A program made the translations under genes and the position numbers. A stretch of 64,000 bases of DNA, taken from contig CAMYVB010000001.1 of NCBI GenBank assembly GCA_947302175.1, positions 62,001-126,000 of the forward strand. The letters are read 5' to 3'. This document shows positions 1 to 8,441 of this stretch, piece after piece. This DNA is from an uncultured Bacteroidales bacterium (GTDB lineage Bacteria; Bacteroidota; Bacteroidia; Bacteroidales; UBA932). The first letter of the stretch is position 1. Each line of letters opens with the position of its first letter. The notes under the pieces were generated by a model that was given only the letters and a program-made list of their open reading frames with translations, made no database searches and was not told the DNA's origin.

Positions 1-2636
1 GCAAGTCCTCGCTTGCATTCGACACCCTCTATTCCGAGGGCCAGCGCCGTTACATGAACACCCTTTCGCCCTACGCCAAGCATTTCATGGGAGTGCTTGA
101 GCGCCCGCAAGTCGAGAGCGTGGAGGGCCTGAGCCCCGTCATCGCCATTGAGCAGAAGACGACGGGCAGCAACCCCCGCTCCACCGTAGGTACCATCACC
201 GAGACCTACGACTTCCTCCGCCTGCTCTACGCCAGGGCCTCGCGCGCCTATTCCCCCGAAAGCGGGGAGGAAATGGTGCGCTACACCGATGAGCAGATCG
301 TGTCGCTCACCATTGAGCGCTTCAACGGTCGCAAGTGTTTGCTGCTCAGCCCTCTGGTGCGCGGCCGAAAAGGTCACTACCGCGAGCTTTTCGAGCAGCT
401 CAGAAAGCGCGGCTACACCGAGGTGCGCATTGATTCCGAGATCAGGGAGCTCGCCACGGTGGACGCCGTAGACCGCTACAAGGCGCATTTCATAGAGCTC
501 GTGGTGGACAAGCTCAAGCCCGGCGAGGGTGACGCCAAGCGCATACGCTCCTCAGTTGAGACTGCGCTCAATCTTGGCAAGGGGTCGGTTGCGGTGCTCG
601 ACATCGAGAGCGGCGAAATAAGTCATTTTTCCAAGCACCTCGTGGACCCGGTGACGGGCGCGTCGCTCCAGGAGCCGGCGCCCCACACTTTCTCTTTCAA
701 TTCGCCGGAGGGCTACTGCCCGCACTGCAAGGGGCTTGGCAGGATAGTCAACGTTGACCCCGACGCCATTATCCCCGACCGCTCGCTGAGCATCGCTGAG
801 GGGGCCATTGTGCCGCTCGGGCCGTTCAGGGAGAACCGCAAGTTCGACGTCGTGCGCGCCATTACCCGCAAGTACGGATGTTCAATATATGACCCCGTGA
901 ACAGCCTCCCCGACGAGGCGCTGACTCATATCATTTACGGCTCCGACGACTTCATTCGCATTGGCGAAGGGGCTCAGACTGAGATGGTTGCCTTCGAAGG
1001 AGTTGTGGGCGACATTGAGGATAAGGTGGTCTGCCCCGTTTGCAAGGGGACGCGCCTGAGCGCGAATGCGCTTTGCTTCCGCGTTGCCGGGAAGGACATC
1101 GCCCGGGTCAGCGCCATGGAGCTGGGAGAGCTGCGAGGCTGGCTCGGGAGCCTCGAAAATGAGCTTACGCCCCGCGAGCGCACCATTGCCCGCGACATAC
1201 TCAAGGAGCTCACAGACAGGGTGGATTTCATGCTGGACGTGGGCCTCGACTACCTTTCTCTCGACCGTCCCACAGCCTCCCTTTCCGGCGGCGAAGGGCA
1301 GCGTATCAGGCTAGCCACGCAGATTGGTTCCAAGCTGGTCAATGTCCTCTACATACTCGACGAACCCTCGATTGGCCTGCACCAGAGGGACAATCGCAAG
1401 CTCATTGCTTCGCTGCGCAAGCTGCGCGACAACGGCAATTCGGTCATCGTGGTCGAGCATGACGCCGAGACAATGAACGCCGCCGACTGGATAGTGGACG
1501 TGGGCCCCGGCCCCGGCGAGCAGGGCGGCCGCATATGCTTCAGCGGCCCCGCATCGCAGCTGGTGGGCGATTCCGAGACTCTCAAATATCTTCGTGGCGA
1601 AAAGAGCATTCCAGTGCCTGCAATGCGGCGCAAGGGTAGCGGCCTGAATCTGGGCATTCGCGGCGCCACGGGCAACAATCTCAAGAGCGTCGATGCCGAC
1701 TTCCCGCTGGGGAAGCTCATTGGCGTTGCGGGAGTGAGCGGCAGCGGCAAGTCGAGCCTGGTGCTCGAAACGCTGATGCCGGCGCTTAAGAATAAGTTGC
1801 AGCATGCCAAGATGCGGCCGCTCCCGTATAAGGACATACTCGGCATCGATTTGATAGACAAGATTATAGAAGTGGATCAGAGCCCCATAGGGCGCTCGCC
1901 CCGCAGTAATCCTGCCACCTTTACCGGCGTCTTCGGCGACATACGCACCCTTTTCGAGGAAACTCCGGATGCGAAGGTGCGCGGCTTCAAGGCGGGACGC
2001 TTCTCATTCAACGTCCCCGGCGGACGCTGCGAGGAATGCAAGGGCGCGGGCATCAAGGAGATAGAGATGAACTTCCTCCCTTCGGTCCATGTGGAGTGCC
2101 CCGTTTGCGGAGGCAGGCGCTACAAGGAAGATACCCTGGCGGTGCGCTACAAAGGCAAAACTATCAACGACGTGCTGGAGATGCCGGTGAGCGAGGCCTA
2201 TGAGTTCTTCAAGCCCGTGCCTAAGATTGCGCGTAAGCTTAAGGCCCTCCTGGATGTGGGTCTCGGATATATCCATCTGGGGCAGTCGGCCGTGACCCTT
2301 TCGGGCGGCGAGAGCCAGAGGATGAAGCTCGCGACCGAGTTTTTCCATCCCGCCAGCGGGAACACCCTCTATGTCCTGGATGAGCCCACGACCGGCCTGC
2401 ATTTCGAGGACATCAAGGTGCTGCTCGGCGTGCTGGGGAAGCTCGTGGACGAGGGCAATACGATTATAATTATTGAGCACAATCTCGACATTTTGAAGTC
2501 CTGCGACTGGATACTCGATATGGGCCCCGACGGCGGCGAGGGAGGCGGCAGGATAGTTGCATGTGGCACGCCGGAGGATCTTGCCCTTGATCCCGAGTCG
2601 GTGACAGGTCCGTTCCTTAAAGAAATATTACATTGA
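1..2636 (+). CDS. uvrA: UvrA excinuclease ABC subunit A (5' truncated)
   Basis: Damage-recognition ATPase of nucleotide excision repair; it works as a dimer and loads UvrB on damaged DNA. The frame is already open at base 3, where translation gives KSSLAFDTLYSEGQRRY, the tail of the first Walker A motif, so only the first 30-odd residues lie outside the window. Visible in order: first ABC half with signature SLSGGEGQRIRLA and Walker B ILDEPSIGLHQRDN; second Walker A GVSGSGKSS near base 1734; the CEECKGAG...CPVCGG zinc module; second signature TLSGGESQRMKLA and LDEPTTGLHFEDI. The first zinc module looks incomplete: only CPHC (717-728) is present, and the CxxC expected about 20 residues before it is missing. 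The stop is two bases before the next gene's ATG, so the two are probably co-transcribed. Confidence 0.97.
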   Translation, partial: KSSLAFDTLYSEGQRRYMNTLSPYAKHFMGVLERPQVESVEGLSPVIAIEQKTTGSNPRSTVGTITETYDFLRLLYARASRAYSPESGEEMVRYTDEQIVSLTIERFNGRKCLLLSPLVRGRKGHYRELFEQLRKRGYTEVRIDSEIRELATVDAVDRYKAHFIELVVDKLKPGEGDAKRIRSSVETALNLGKGSVAVLDIESGEISHFSKHLVDPVTGASLQEPAPHTFSFNSPEGYCPHCKGLGRIVNVDPDAIIPDRSLSIAEGAIVPLGPFRENRKFDVVRAITRKYGCSIYDPVNSLPDEALTHIIYGSDDFIRIGEGAQTEMVAFEGVVGDIEDKVVCPVCKGTRLSANALCFRVAGKDIARVSAMELGELRGWLGSLENELTPRERTIARDILKELTDRVDFMLDVGLDYLSLDRPTASLSGGEGQRIRLATQIGSKLVNVLYILDEPSIGLHQRDNRKLIASLRKLRDNGNSVIVVEHDAETMNAADWIVDVGPGPGEQGGRICFSGPASQLVGDSETLKYLRGEKSIPVPAMRRKGSGLNLGIRGATGNNLKSVDADFPLGKLIGVAGVSGSGKSSLVLETLMPALKNKLQHAKMRPLPYKDILGIDLIDKIIEVDQSPIGRSPRSNPATFTGVFGDIRTLFEETPDAKVRGFKAGRFSFNVPGGRCEECKGAGIKEIEMNFLPSVHVECPVCGGRRYKEDTLAVRYKGKTINDVLEMPVSEAYEFFKPVPKIARKLKALLDVGLGYIHLGQSAVTLSGGESQRMKLATEFFHPASGNTLYVLDEPTTGLHFEDIKVLLGVLGKLVDEGNTIIIIEHNLDILKSCDWILDMGPDGGEGGGRIVACGTPEDLALDPESVTGPFLKEILH

Positions 2637-2638
2637 TT

Positions 2639-3631
2639 ATGACTAAGATAGAAGCCGCAAGGCAAGAATACAAAGACTGGTGTGAGGCAGTGGGCGTAAC
2701 CAGCATCGAAGACTTGAACCAAACCCTGCAGGAAGGCCGCGGGATTGAGCTTATCAATCTCTGCGAAGCCCGTCAGGAGAGAAAGTACGCGGGTATTGCC
2801 AATCAGATTTACTACCGCAGGGCCTCGTCAAAGATCGTCATGATTTCCGGTCCTTCTTCAAGCGGCAAGACTTCCTCGGCCCTTCGCATCGCCCAGCAGT
2901 GCCGCGTGCTCGGTCTTACGCCCCGGGTCATAGAGCTGGACAATTACTTCCTTCCCCGAGAGCAAACTCCCCTCGACGAAGAGGGCAATTACGATTTCGA
3001 GGCTCTCGGCGCCATGGATATAGACCTGCTGGACAAGCATTTGAATGCTCTTCTTGACGGTCAGGAGGTCGAGATTCCCAAGTTTGATTTCGTTGCCGGA
3101 AGGCAACGCCCGAGCGGAAAGACCATACGCCTCGGCGCAGGGGATATACTGTTCCTGGAGGGCATCCATGCCTTGAATCCGGATTTGACGCCTTCAGTGG
3201 ACAAGAGTCGTATTTTCAGGATATATATTTCCGCCCTTTCCGCCCTGCCGGGCGGCGTGAAGGAGCATAATTCCACCACGGACAAGAGGCTTTTGCGCAG
3301 GATAGTTCGCGACAACCGCGTCCGCGGCATTTCGCCCGAGGAGAATATAATCCGCTGGAAGTCGGTGCGCCGCGGCGAGGAGAAGAACATCTTCCCCTTC
3401 GAGGAGAACGCCAACGTCGTTTTCAATTCCTCGACCCTTTATGACGTTCCCCTGCTGAAATACTACGCCGAGCCCCTTCTGGAGGGTATTTCGGTCTCTT
3501 CCCCCGCTTATGAAAAGGCCCGTAGGATCCTGAAGTTCCTTGAGACCGTCACTGCCCTCAAGCCCGCGGAAATCGCCGCCATCCCTCCCACCTCCATCAT
3601 GCGTGAATTCATCGGCGGCCAAACGCTGTAG
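2639..3631 (+). CDS. Uridine kinase-like nucleoside kinase (PRK/URK family)
   Basis: P-loop kinase of the phosphoribulokinase/uridine kinase family, predicted to phosphorylate a nucleoside such as uridine or cytidine in the cytoplasm. Walker A is GPSSSGKTSS around residue 68; downstream come the substrate-side IELDNYF, and LEGIHALNP, typical of Bacteroidota nucleoside kinases. At 330 residues it has only about 60 residues before the P-loop. Many Bacteroidota relatives are around 550 residues, with TGS/threonyl-tRNA-synthetase-like domains in front, which this protein lacks. ATG at 2639 is preferred over an in-frame TTG at 2633 that overlaps the uvrA stop. It follows uvrA by two bases and ends at a hairpin shared with the convergent epimerase gene. 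The substrate is inferred from the family only. Confidence 0.82.
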   Translation: MTKIEAARQEYKDWCEAVGVTSIEDLNQTLQEGRGIELINLCEARQERKYAGIANQIYYRRASSKIVMISGPSSSGKTSSALRIAQQCRVLGLTPRVIELDNYFLPREQTPLDEEGNYDFEALGAMDIDLLDKHLNALLDGQEVEIPKFDFVAGRQRPSGKTIRLGAGDILFLEGIHALNPDLTPSVDKSRIFRIYISALSALPGGVKEHNSTTDKRLLRRIVRDNRVRGISPEENIIRWKSVRRGEEKNIFPFEENANVVFNSSTLYDVPLLKYYAEPLLEGISVSSPAYEKARRILKFLETVTALKPAEIAAIPPTSIMREFIGGQTL

Positions 3632-3649
3632 CGTCTGACCTCCTGTGTG

Positions 3650-3676
3650 GGCGAAAGTCACTTTCGCCTTTCTATT
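3650..3676. terminator. Bidirectional hairpin between convergent genes
   Basis: GGCGAAAG (3650-3657), three-base loop TCA, CTTTCGCC (3661-3668), then TTTCTATT. It lies after the nucleoside kinase stop (3631). The loop TCA at 3658-3660 is itself the TGA stop codon of the minus-strand epimerase. The T-rich run favours termination of the plus transcript; on the minus strand the hairpin would sit at the stop codon. Confidence 0.7.
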
Positions 3677-4812
3677 AGTCCGAGGCCGGGACGGTCGGGG
3701 AGGGTGATCTTGCCGCCGACAACAGTCATCCCTTCGAATAAATCATTACTTATGAGAAGATTGCCATCGAGATCGGCGAAATCGACGCCGGGACTCAGGT
3801 GGGCGGCGGCAGTGCAGGCGCAGGAAGTCTCTGTCATGCATCCGAGCATGACTTTCATCCCTTCCGCACGGGCGTATGTCATCATTTTCCGGGCTTCGAG
3901 AAGGCCGGTGCATTTCATTAGTTTTATATTGATTCCGCTGAATGCGCCTTTGATAGCGGGGATGTCGCGAAGACGCTGGATGGATTCATCGGCAAAAATG
4001 GGGACGGGGCTGCGCTCGGTAATCCAGGCTATATCGTCCAAACGGTCTTTCGGCATGGGCTGCTCGACCATCACGACGCCGTTTTCGGCGAGCCAGCCTA
4101 TTTCGTCGAGGGCCTTCTGCCTGTCTTTCCAGCCTTGGTTGGCGTCGACGGCTAAGGGGAGGTCGGTCACGCTGCGTATGGTACGTATCATCTCCTCATC
4201 GTTGTCCAGGCCCACTTTCACTTTCAGGATATTGAATTTTCCCGCGCATTCGAGGGTCTTTTCCCTGACGACTTCGGGCGTGTCTATGCCTATGGTGAAA
4301 GTGGTGGAAGGCGCTTTTGAAGGGTCGAGGCCCCAAATCCTGTAAAGAGGCTGGCCGAGGAGCTGGCCATAGAGGTCGTGCAGGGCTATGTCCACGGCCG
4401 CCTTTGCCGGCTCGTCGCCCTCAGACAGGGAATCGACATAGGCAAGAATGTCCTCCAGAAGAAAAAGGTCGCTGAATTGACTCAGGTCCACTTTTTCGAG
4501 GAAGGCGCACACGCTTTCCACGCTGTGGCCGAGATAGGGCGGCATGGATGCTTCGCCGTGGGCCTTGAAACCGTCGTATTCGATTTCCACCTGGACTCCA
4601 GGCGTGGTCTTCCTAGAATAGGATGCGACAGTGAAAGTGTGGCGCAGTTCCAACTCGTATGGCCGCCAGCTTAATTTCATACGAGGAGCCAATCCGCCTG
4701 ATTTGAGGATATATGGTTTGGGCAGGTTTGATGAGGCTGTTGGTTTGCAGCCACTTAACGCTAGCCCTGCGCCGGCAAGACCAGTTGTTTTTATGAATTC
4801 GCGTCTTTTCAT
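3658..4812 (-). CDS. L-Ala-D/L-Glu (dipeptide) epimerase, exported lipoprotein
   Basis: Enolase-superfamily enzyme that epimerises L-Ala-D-Glu from peptidoglycan turnover, or a related dipeptide. The 384 residues start with a twin-arginine-like signal (RREFIK, residues 3-8) that ends in lipobox LSGC, Cys22, so the mature enzyme is probably membrane-anchored outside the cytoplasm. Superfamily residues are visible: KVK (Lys197, Lys199), metal ligands in VDAN (Asp223), VEQP (Glu250) and ADES (Asp275), and the second catalytic lysine in INIK (Lys297). Tat export would suit an enzyme that folds with its metal in the cytoplasm. It is a single gene with its own promoter (-7 at 4846-4853). Dipeptide specificity is inferred; other muconate-lactonising-like epimerases are possible. 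Confidence 0.87.
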   Translation of the reverse strand: MKRREFIKTTGLAGAGLALSGCKPTASSNLPKPYILKSGGLAPRMKLSWRPYELELRHTFTVASYSRKTTPGVQVEIEYDGFKAHGEASMPPYLGHSVESVCAFLEKVDLSQFSDLFLLEDILAYVDSLSEGDEPAKAAVDIALHDLYGQLLGQPLYRIWGLDPSKAPSTTFTIGIDTPEVVREKTLECAGKFNILKVKVGLDNDEEMIRTIRSVTDLPLAVDANQGWKDRQKALDEIGWLAENGVVMVEQPMPKDRLDDIAWITERSPVPIFADESIQRLRDIPAIKGAFSGINIKLMKCTGLLEARKMMTYARAEGMKVMLGCMTETSCACTAAAHLSPGVDFADLDGNLLISNDLFEGMTVVGGKITLPDRPGLGLIERRK

Positions 4813-4845
4813 TTGTCGTGAGTCTAATCAGATATGGACCGAAAA

Positions 4846-4853
4846 CAAAAATA
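4846..4853 (-). promoter_or_regulatory. -7 element of the epimerase promoter
   Basis: On the minus strand TATTTTTG fits the Bacteroidota -7 consensus TAnnTTTG and ends 33 bases before the ATG at 4812. No convincing TTTG was seen at the -33 position. Confidence 0.5.
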
Positions 4854-4915
4854 CCATTTTTTTGACAACTGCTGCCCGCATATCTCCCTGGCTATCGTAT
4901 TACCTTTGGTGGGGC

Positions 4916-6106
4916 TTAGATTATGGGATGGAAGAGCTTGTAGAGGGGGCGGATGATGGCGACGCCGGGGCGGAGGCCCGGGTATGAGTCCGGGAAGATT
5001 TCGTGACTCATTTCTTCGCGTTCGAGGTGGAGCTTTTTGAGCTCCATGGCGGCCCCGGAGTCCTGGATAAAGACCATATCTTCGAAATTGAGGCGGCGGC
5101 TCCTGTTGGTGAGGTTTACCGAGCCTATGCCGCAGAGGCAGTCGTCGGCGACGATGGTTTTGCTGTGGTTGAAGCGGGGCTCGTAGAGAAAAACGCGCAC
5201 GCCAATAGAAAGGAGTTCATCCTCAGCTATTTCGTTCATCCGGTCCGCCATCCACAGGTCTCCCTTGGCCGGTATCATTATACGCACGTCCACCCCGCGC
5301 CTGACGGCCCCGGAAAGTGCTCCAAGTATGTCGCCGTCGAGGCTCAGATAGGGGTTTTGCATCCAGACATAGTCCCGGGCATTATCAAGGATATTGATTA
5401 TGGCGGAATAAAGGAGGTCGTTCCCCTGTCTTCCGTTGATCAGCTGGACGGGGACATTCCCGCATATATGGATGGCGGATTCTTCAGGAGCATCCTCAGA
5501 GGGCCCGACAAAAGACCACAGAGAGTAGAATTCCGTCCTGAAACACTCCGCTGACGGGCCCTCGATGCGTATTTGAGTGTCGTCATAGTGGAGCGCATAG
5601 TTGTCGTTGAGGTTCATGCCTCCCATATAGACTATACGTCCGTCGATTATCGAGGTCTTGCGGTGAAGCCTGCCTTGGAGCCTTGATAAAACGGTCCAAA
5701 TGGGCAAGTCAGGGTCTGTTGCGAGACGCACCCGGATGCCTGCCCTAGCCAATTCATCATAATAATCGGCCTTCAAAAAGGGACTGGCAATATTCTCAAA
5801 GACAATGCGTATCTCCACGCCTTCGGCGGCCTTTTGAAGCAGAGCTTTCCACACCCGGGAGCCGTTCTCGTCGTTGTAGAATTTATAGCACTCCATCTCT
5901 ATGCTTTCCTTCGCCTCCAGGATATCGTGGGTGAGGGCATCGAAATAGCGAGGGCCGCTTCCTATCACTTCAATCGCGTTCCCCGGCGCAGTTTCCTGCC
6001 AGGGGGAGCCGCCGGAGAAGGATTCCAAGCCGGGGAAGCACTGGGCAAACAGCGCCCGGGCTCCCAAAAGGAAAAACAGTATGACACTTGCCTTTTTCAT
6101 GCTCAT
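4916..6106 (-). CDS. Secreted phospholipase D-like / cardiolipin synthase-like protein
   Basis: Phospholipase D superfamily protein with two HKD motifs: His148-Lys150-Asp155 (HRKTSIID) and His314-Lys316-Asp321 (HSKTIVAD). The internal duplication, with Asn-rich tails GGMNLND and GSVNLTN, matches bacterial cardiolipin synthases (phosphatidyl transfer between two lipids). However, the N-terminus is a cleavable signal peptide (ILFFLLGARALFAQ) instead of the two membrane helices of Cls, so a periplasmic or secreted enzyme acting on phospholipid or nucleic acid is equally possible. The ATG at 6106 overlaps the TGA of the upstream pbpC gene (ATGA), which indicates translational coupling; a second ATG at 6100 is an alternative. 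It is 396 residues long and appears intact. Confidence 0.82.
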   Translation of the reverse strand: MSMKKASVILFFLLGARALFAQCFPGLESFSGGSPWQETAPGNAIEVIGSGPRYFDALTHDILEAKESIEMECYKFYNDENGSRVWKALLQKAAEGVEIRIVFENIASPFLKADYYDELARAGIRVRLATDPDLPIWTVLSRLQGRLHRKTSIIDGRIVYMGGMNLNDNYALHYDDTQIRIEGPSAECFRTEFYSLWSFVGPSEDAPEESAIHICGNVPVQLINGRQGNDLLYSAIINILDNARDYVWMQNPYLSLDGDILGALSGAVRRGVDVRIMIPAKGDLWMADRMNEIAEDELLSIGVRVFLYEPRFNHSKTIVADDCLCGIGSVNLTNRSRRLNFEDMVFIQDSGAAMELKKLHLEREEMSHEIFPDSYPGLRPGVAIIRPLYKLFHPII

Positions 6107-8412
6107 TCTCCCCTGAAGCGCACGCTGCGGCGGAAGCCTTCGCCGTCCATTACAGTGAGCAGGTGCTCGCCCGGAGAAGGGGCGTAGAGCAGTTCGTGCT
6201 CGAGTGTGGTAGAGCCTATGTATTGCCCGTCCATGTGCCAGTAGAGCACTGCCGAGGGGTCGGAATGCGCCGCTTTCAGGACGGCTCCCTTGCGGCTTCC
6301 GTCCAGGGCGCGGGTGGTGATTATGGTCATCCCGGGGGCCGGGTAAATGATGGCCACGGGATTGCGGTCCGAAGACGAGGATTCGAAAAGAGGGTGCTTG
6401 GGGGGCAGGCTCTTGTATTCGATATGCACTTTGCGGAAGTACCATTCCTGGGCGGGAGGGAGCACGAAGAAGGTGTCGGTGACCATTTCGCTGACGGGGC
6501 AGCAGTCGCTGTTGACCTGGTAGCGTCCTTCCGCGTCGAGATGCACTTCCCGGTGGTAGCTGCATTCCTCGGGAGCGGCTGGGGCGACGGGCACCATGAC
6601 TCTTTCCCTTTCGGGGCAGTAGCGCCCTGCGGGAAGGCCGCTTGCGGGGCATATTTCCATATAAGTCATGTCGTGCTCGGGCATGGTGAACCAGGAGGAG
6701 CGGGGCAGGGCAGAGAAGACTTCGAACATGACGGGGGCTGCGTAAGAAACGCCGGTGAGTCCCGAGCGCCCTTCGCTGTCGCTGTTGCCCACCCACACTG
6801 CCACGACGTGGCCTCCGTCCACTCCTACGCTCCAGGCGTCGCGGCTTCCCCAGCTCGTGCCGGTTTTCCAGGCAATCCTGCGCGAGGAGCCAAGGTCCAT
6901 CCACGACGCTTCTTCCTCGGGCCTGTTGGCTTTCGAAAGCGCTTCGAATGTGGCCCAGATGGCGCCTTCAGAAAGGGGAACGTCGGCGGATTCGATGGAC
7001 GGCGCTTCCTCGAAGCAGTGCAGGGCGCTGAAGGAAGGCAGTCCGTTGAGCTTGGCGGCCATACGCTGATAGGCCCCCGCGAGGTCCTCGAGGCTGATTT
7101 CTGCGCCGCCCAGGATCAAAGACAGGCCATAATGGCCGGCACTTCGAGTCATGGTGCTGAAGCCCATGGAGCGCAGCAATAACAGGAAGCGCTCCGCCCC
7201 GTATTGTTCAAGCATGCGCACCGAGGGCACGTTGAGCGAGCGGGCGATGACTTCGTCGGCATGGACTGCGCCTTCGAAACTGCGCGAGAAGTTGTGAGGG
7301 GAGAAATTGTTATAGTTATAGGGGGTGTCCTTTATCAAAGTGGAAGGGAGGATATGCCCGTCCTGCAACATGGCGGCATAGAGCATGGGCTTAAGTGTGC
7401 TGCCGCTCGAGCGGGGTGCGGGTATCATGTCCACGTCGGCGCCGCGGAGCGTGCCCCCTCCCGTGAGACCGCGCGTATTGCCGTAGTAGGCAAGCACTTC
7501 GCCCGTACGCACGTCGGCTACTATGATGCCCATGTTGTCAATGAGATTGTTGTGGTTCTCCCCGAAATGGCGGCCGGCGATGGCGTTCACCCTGCGCTGA
7601 AGGGAGGCGTCGAGGGTGGAGCGCAATTCGCCGTCACCCAAGGTCTTGCGCCCGCGTTCGAGCAGGTGGTAGGCCATATCGGGCATGGGGTGCGGCGCGT
7701 CAGGGAGCGGCTCGTCCTTGGCCAGGGCGCATTCCAGAAAATCGATTATGCCTTCGGCGCAGAGCTTGTCCAGCAGGAAATTGCGTTTCTCGAGAAGACG
7801 CTCCCGGCCGCGTCCGGGGTGAATCAGGGCGGGCGAGTTGGGGAGCACGGCGAGGGTGGCGCTTTCGGCCCAGGAAAGGACGTCCGAGGAGCAGCCGAAG
7901 TAGCGCTGCGAAGCAGCCTCGAGGCCGACTATGTTGCCGCCGAAAGGAGCGTTGGAGGCGTATAGGCGAAGGATTTCGTCTTTGGTGCAGCGCAGCTCCA
8001 GGCGGGTTGCTAGGATGGCTTCAAGCAGCTTTTCGGGGACGCTTCGCGGGGCGTCAGGGCGGCTGAGGCGTATCACCTGCATGGTGATGGTGCTGGCCCC
8101 GCTGACCACCTTGCCTCCGCGCACGTTCTGCCTCAGGGCCCTTGCCGCCGCGGCGAAGTCCACCCCTATGTGGCGGCGGAAGCGTTTATCCTCGAAGCAG
8201 ATGATGCATTTTTCGAATTTTTCGCTCACTTCGCCCGTGGGCCCGAAGCGCCACTGCCCGTCGGAAGCGATGCGCGCCCCGAGAAGGACCCCGTCGCGCG
8301 AAAGGAGCGTGGCGGAGCGCGGAGTGCGGAACAGATCGCGAGGCAGGCAGAATAAATACCAAATCAGCACCGCGCCGCACAAAATGCAAAGTATTTTGCT
8401 AACTTTGTTCAA
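6103..8412 (-). CDS. pbpC: Penicillin-binding protein 1C (bifunctional glycosyltransferase/transpeptidase)
   Basis: Class A PBP of the 1C type: polymerises lipid II and has a penicillin-binding domain, anchored in the inner membrane facing the periplasm. After a single helix (residues 6-22, CILCGAVLIWYLFCLP) comes the GT51 domain with catalytic FEDKRF (Glu74). The transpeptidase follows, with SxxK at Ser338-Lys341 (GSTLKP), SLN and KTGTS, then a C-terminal BiPBP_C beta domain that ends in RRSVRFRGE. No ATG lies near the N-terminus; family alignment (NKVSK... then the helix, then RDGVLLGARI) points to TTG at 8412. An ATG at 8484 would overlap the divergent gene. It is divergent from the alpha-2-macroglobulin gene, its usual functional partner, and coupled to the downstream PLD gene. 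769 residues. Confidence 0.93.
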   Translation of the reverse strand: MNKVSKILCILCGAVLIWYLFCLPRDLFRTPRSATLLSRDGVLLGARIASDGQWRFGPTGEVSEKFEKCIICFEDKRFRRHIGVDFAAAARALRQNVRGGKVVSGASTITMQVIRLSRPDAPRSVPEKLLEAILATRLELRCTKDEILRLYASNAPFGGNIVGLEAASQRYFGCSSDVLSWAESATLAVLPNSPALIHPGRGRERLLEKRNFLLDKLCAEGIIDFLECALAKDEPLPDAPHPMPDMAYHLLERGRKTLGDGELRSTLDASLQRRVNAIAGRHFGENHNNLIDNMGIIVADVRTGEVLAYYGNTRGLTGGGTLRGADVDMIPAPRSSGSTLKPMLYAAMLQDGHILPSTLIKDTPYNYNNFSPHNFSRSFEGAVHADEVIARSLNVPSVRMLEQYGAERFLLLLRSMGFSTMTRSAGHYGLSLILGGAEISLEDLAGAYQRMAAKLNGLPSFSALHCFEEAPSIESADVPLSEGAIWATFEALSKANRPEEEASWMDLGSSRRIAWKTGTSWGSRDAWSVGVDGGHVVAVWVGNSDSEGRSGLTGVSYAAPVMFEVFSALPRSSWFTMPEHDMTYMEICPASGLPAGRYCPERERVMVPVAPAAPEECSYHREVHLDAEGRYQVNSDCCPVSEMVTDTFFVLPPAQEWYFRKVHIEYKSLPPKHPLFESSSSDRNPVAIIYPAPGMTIITTRALDGSRKGAVLKAAHSDPSAVLYWHMDGQYIGSTTLEHELLYAPSPGEHLLTVMDGEGFRRSVRFRGE
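8400..8407 (+). promoter_or_regulatory. -7 element for the alpha-2-macroglobulin gene
   Basis: TAACTTTG fits TAnnTTTG and lies 34 bases before the ATG at 8442, inside the first codons of the divergent pbpC gene. No clear -33 TTTG. Confidence 0.5.
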
Positions 8413-8418
8413 ACCGAA

Positions 8419-8426
8419 CAAAAGTA
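8419..8426 (-). promoter_or_regulatory. -7 element for pbpC
   Basis: Minus-strand TACTTTTG fits TAnnTTTG and ends six bases before the proposed TTG start at 8412, so the transcript would begin at or within a few bases of the start codon. It lies in the leader of the divergent alpha-2-macroglobulin gene. Confidence 0.45.
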
Positions 8427-8441
8427 CAAATTTTTCCAGCG

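Noticed and set aside
6107..6904. Upstream extension of the PLD gene into pbpC
   Set aside because: Out-of-frame shadow of pbpC; the signal peptide begins at 6106 or 6100.
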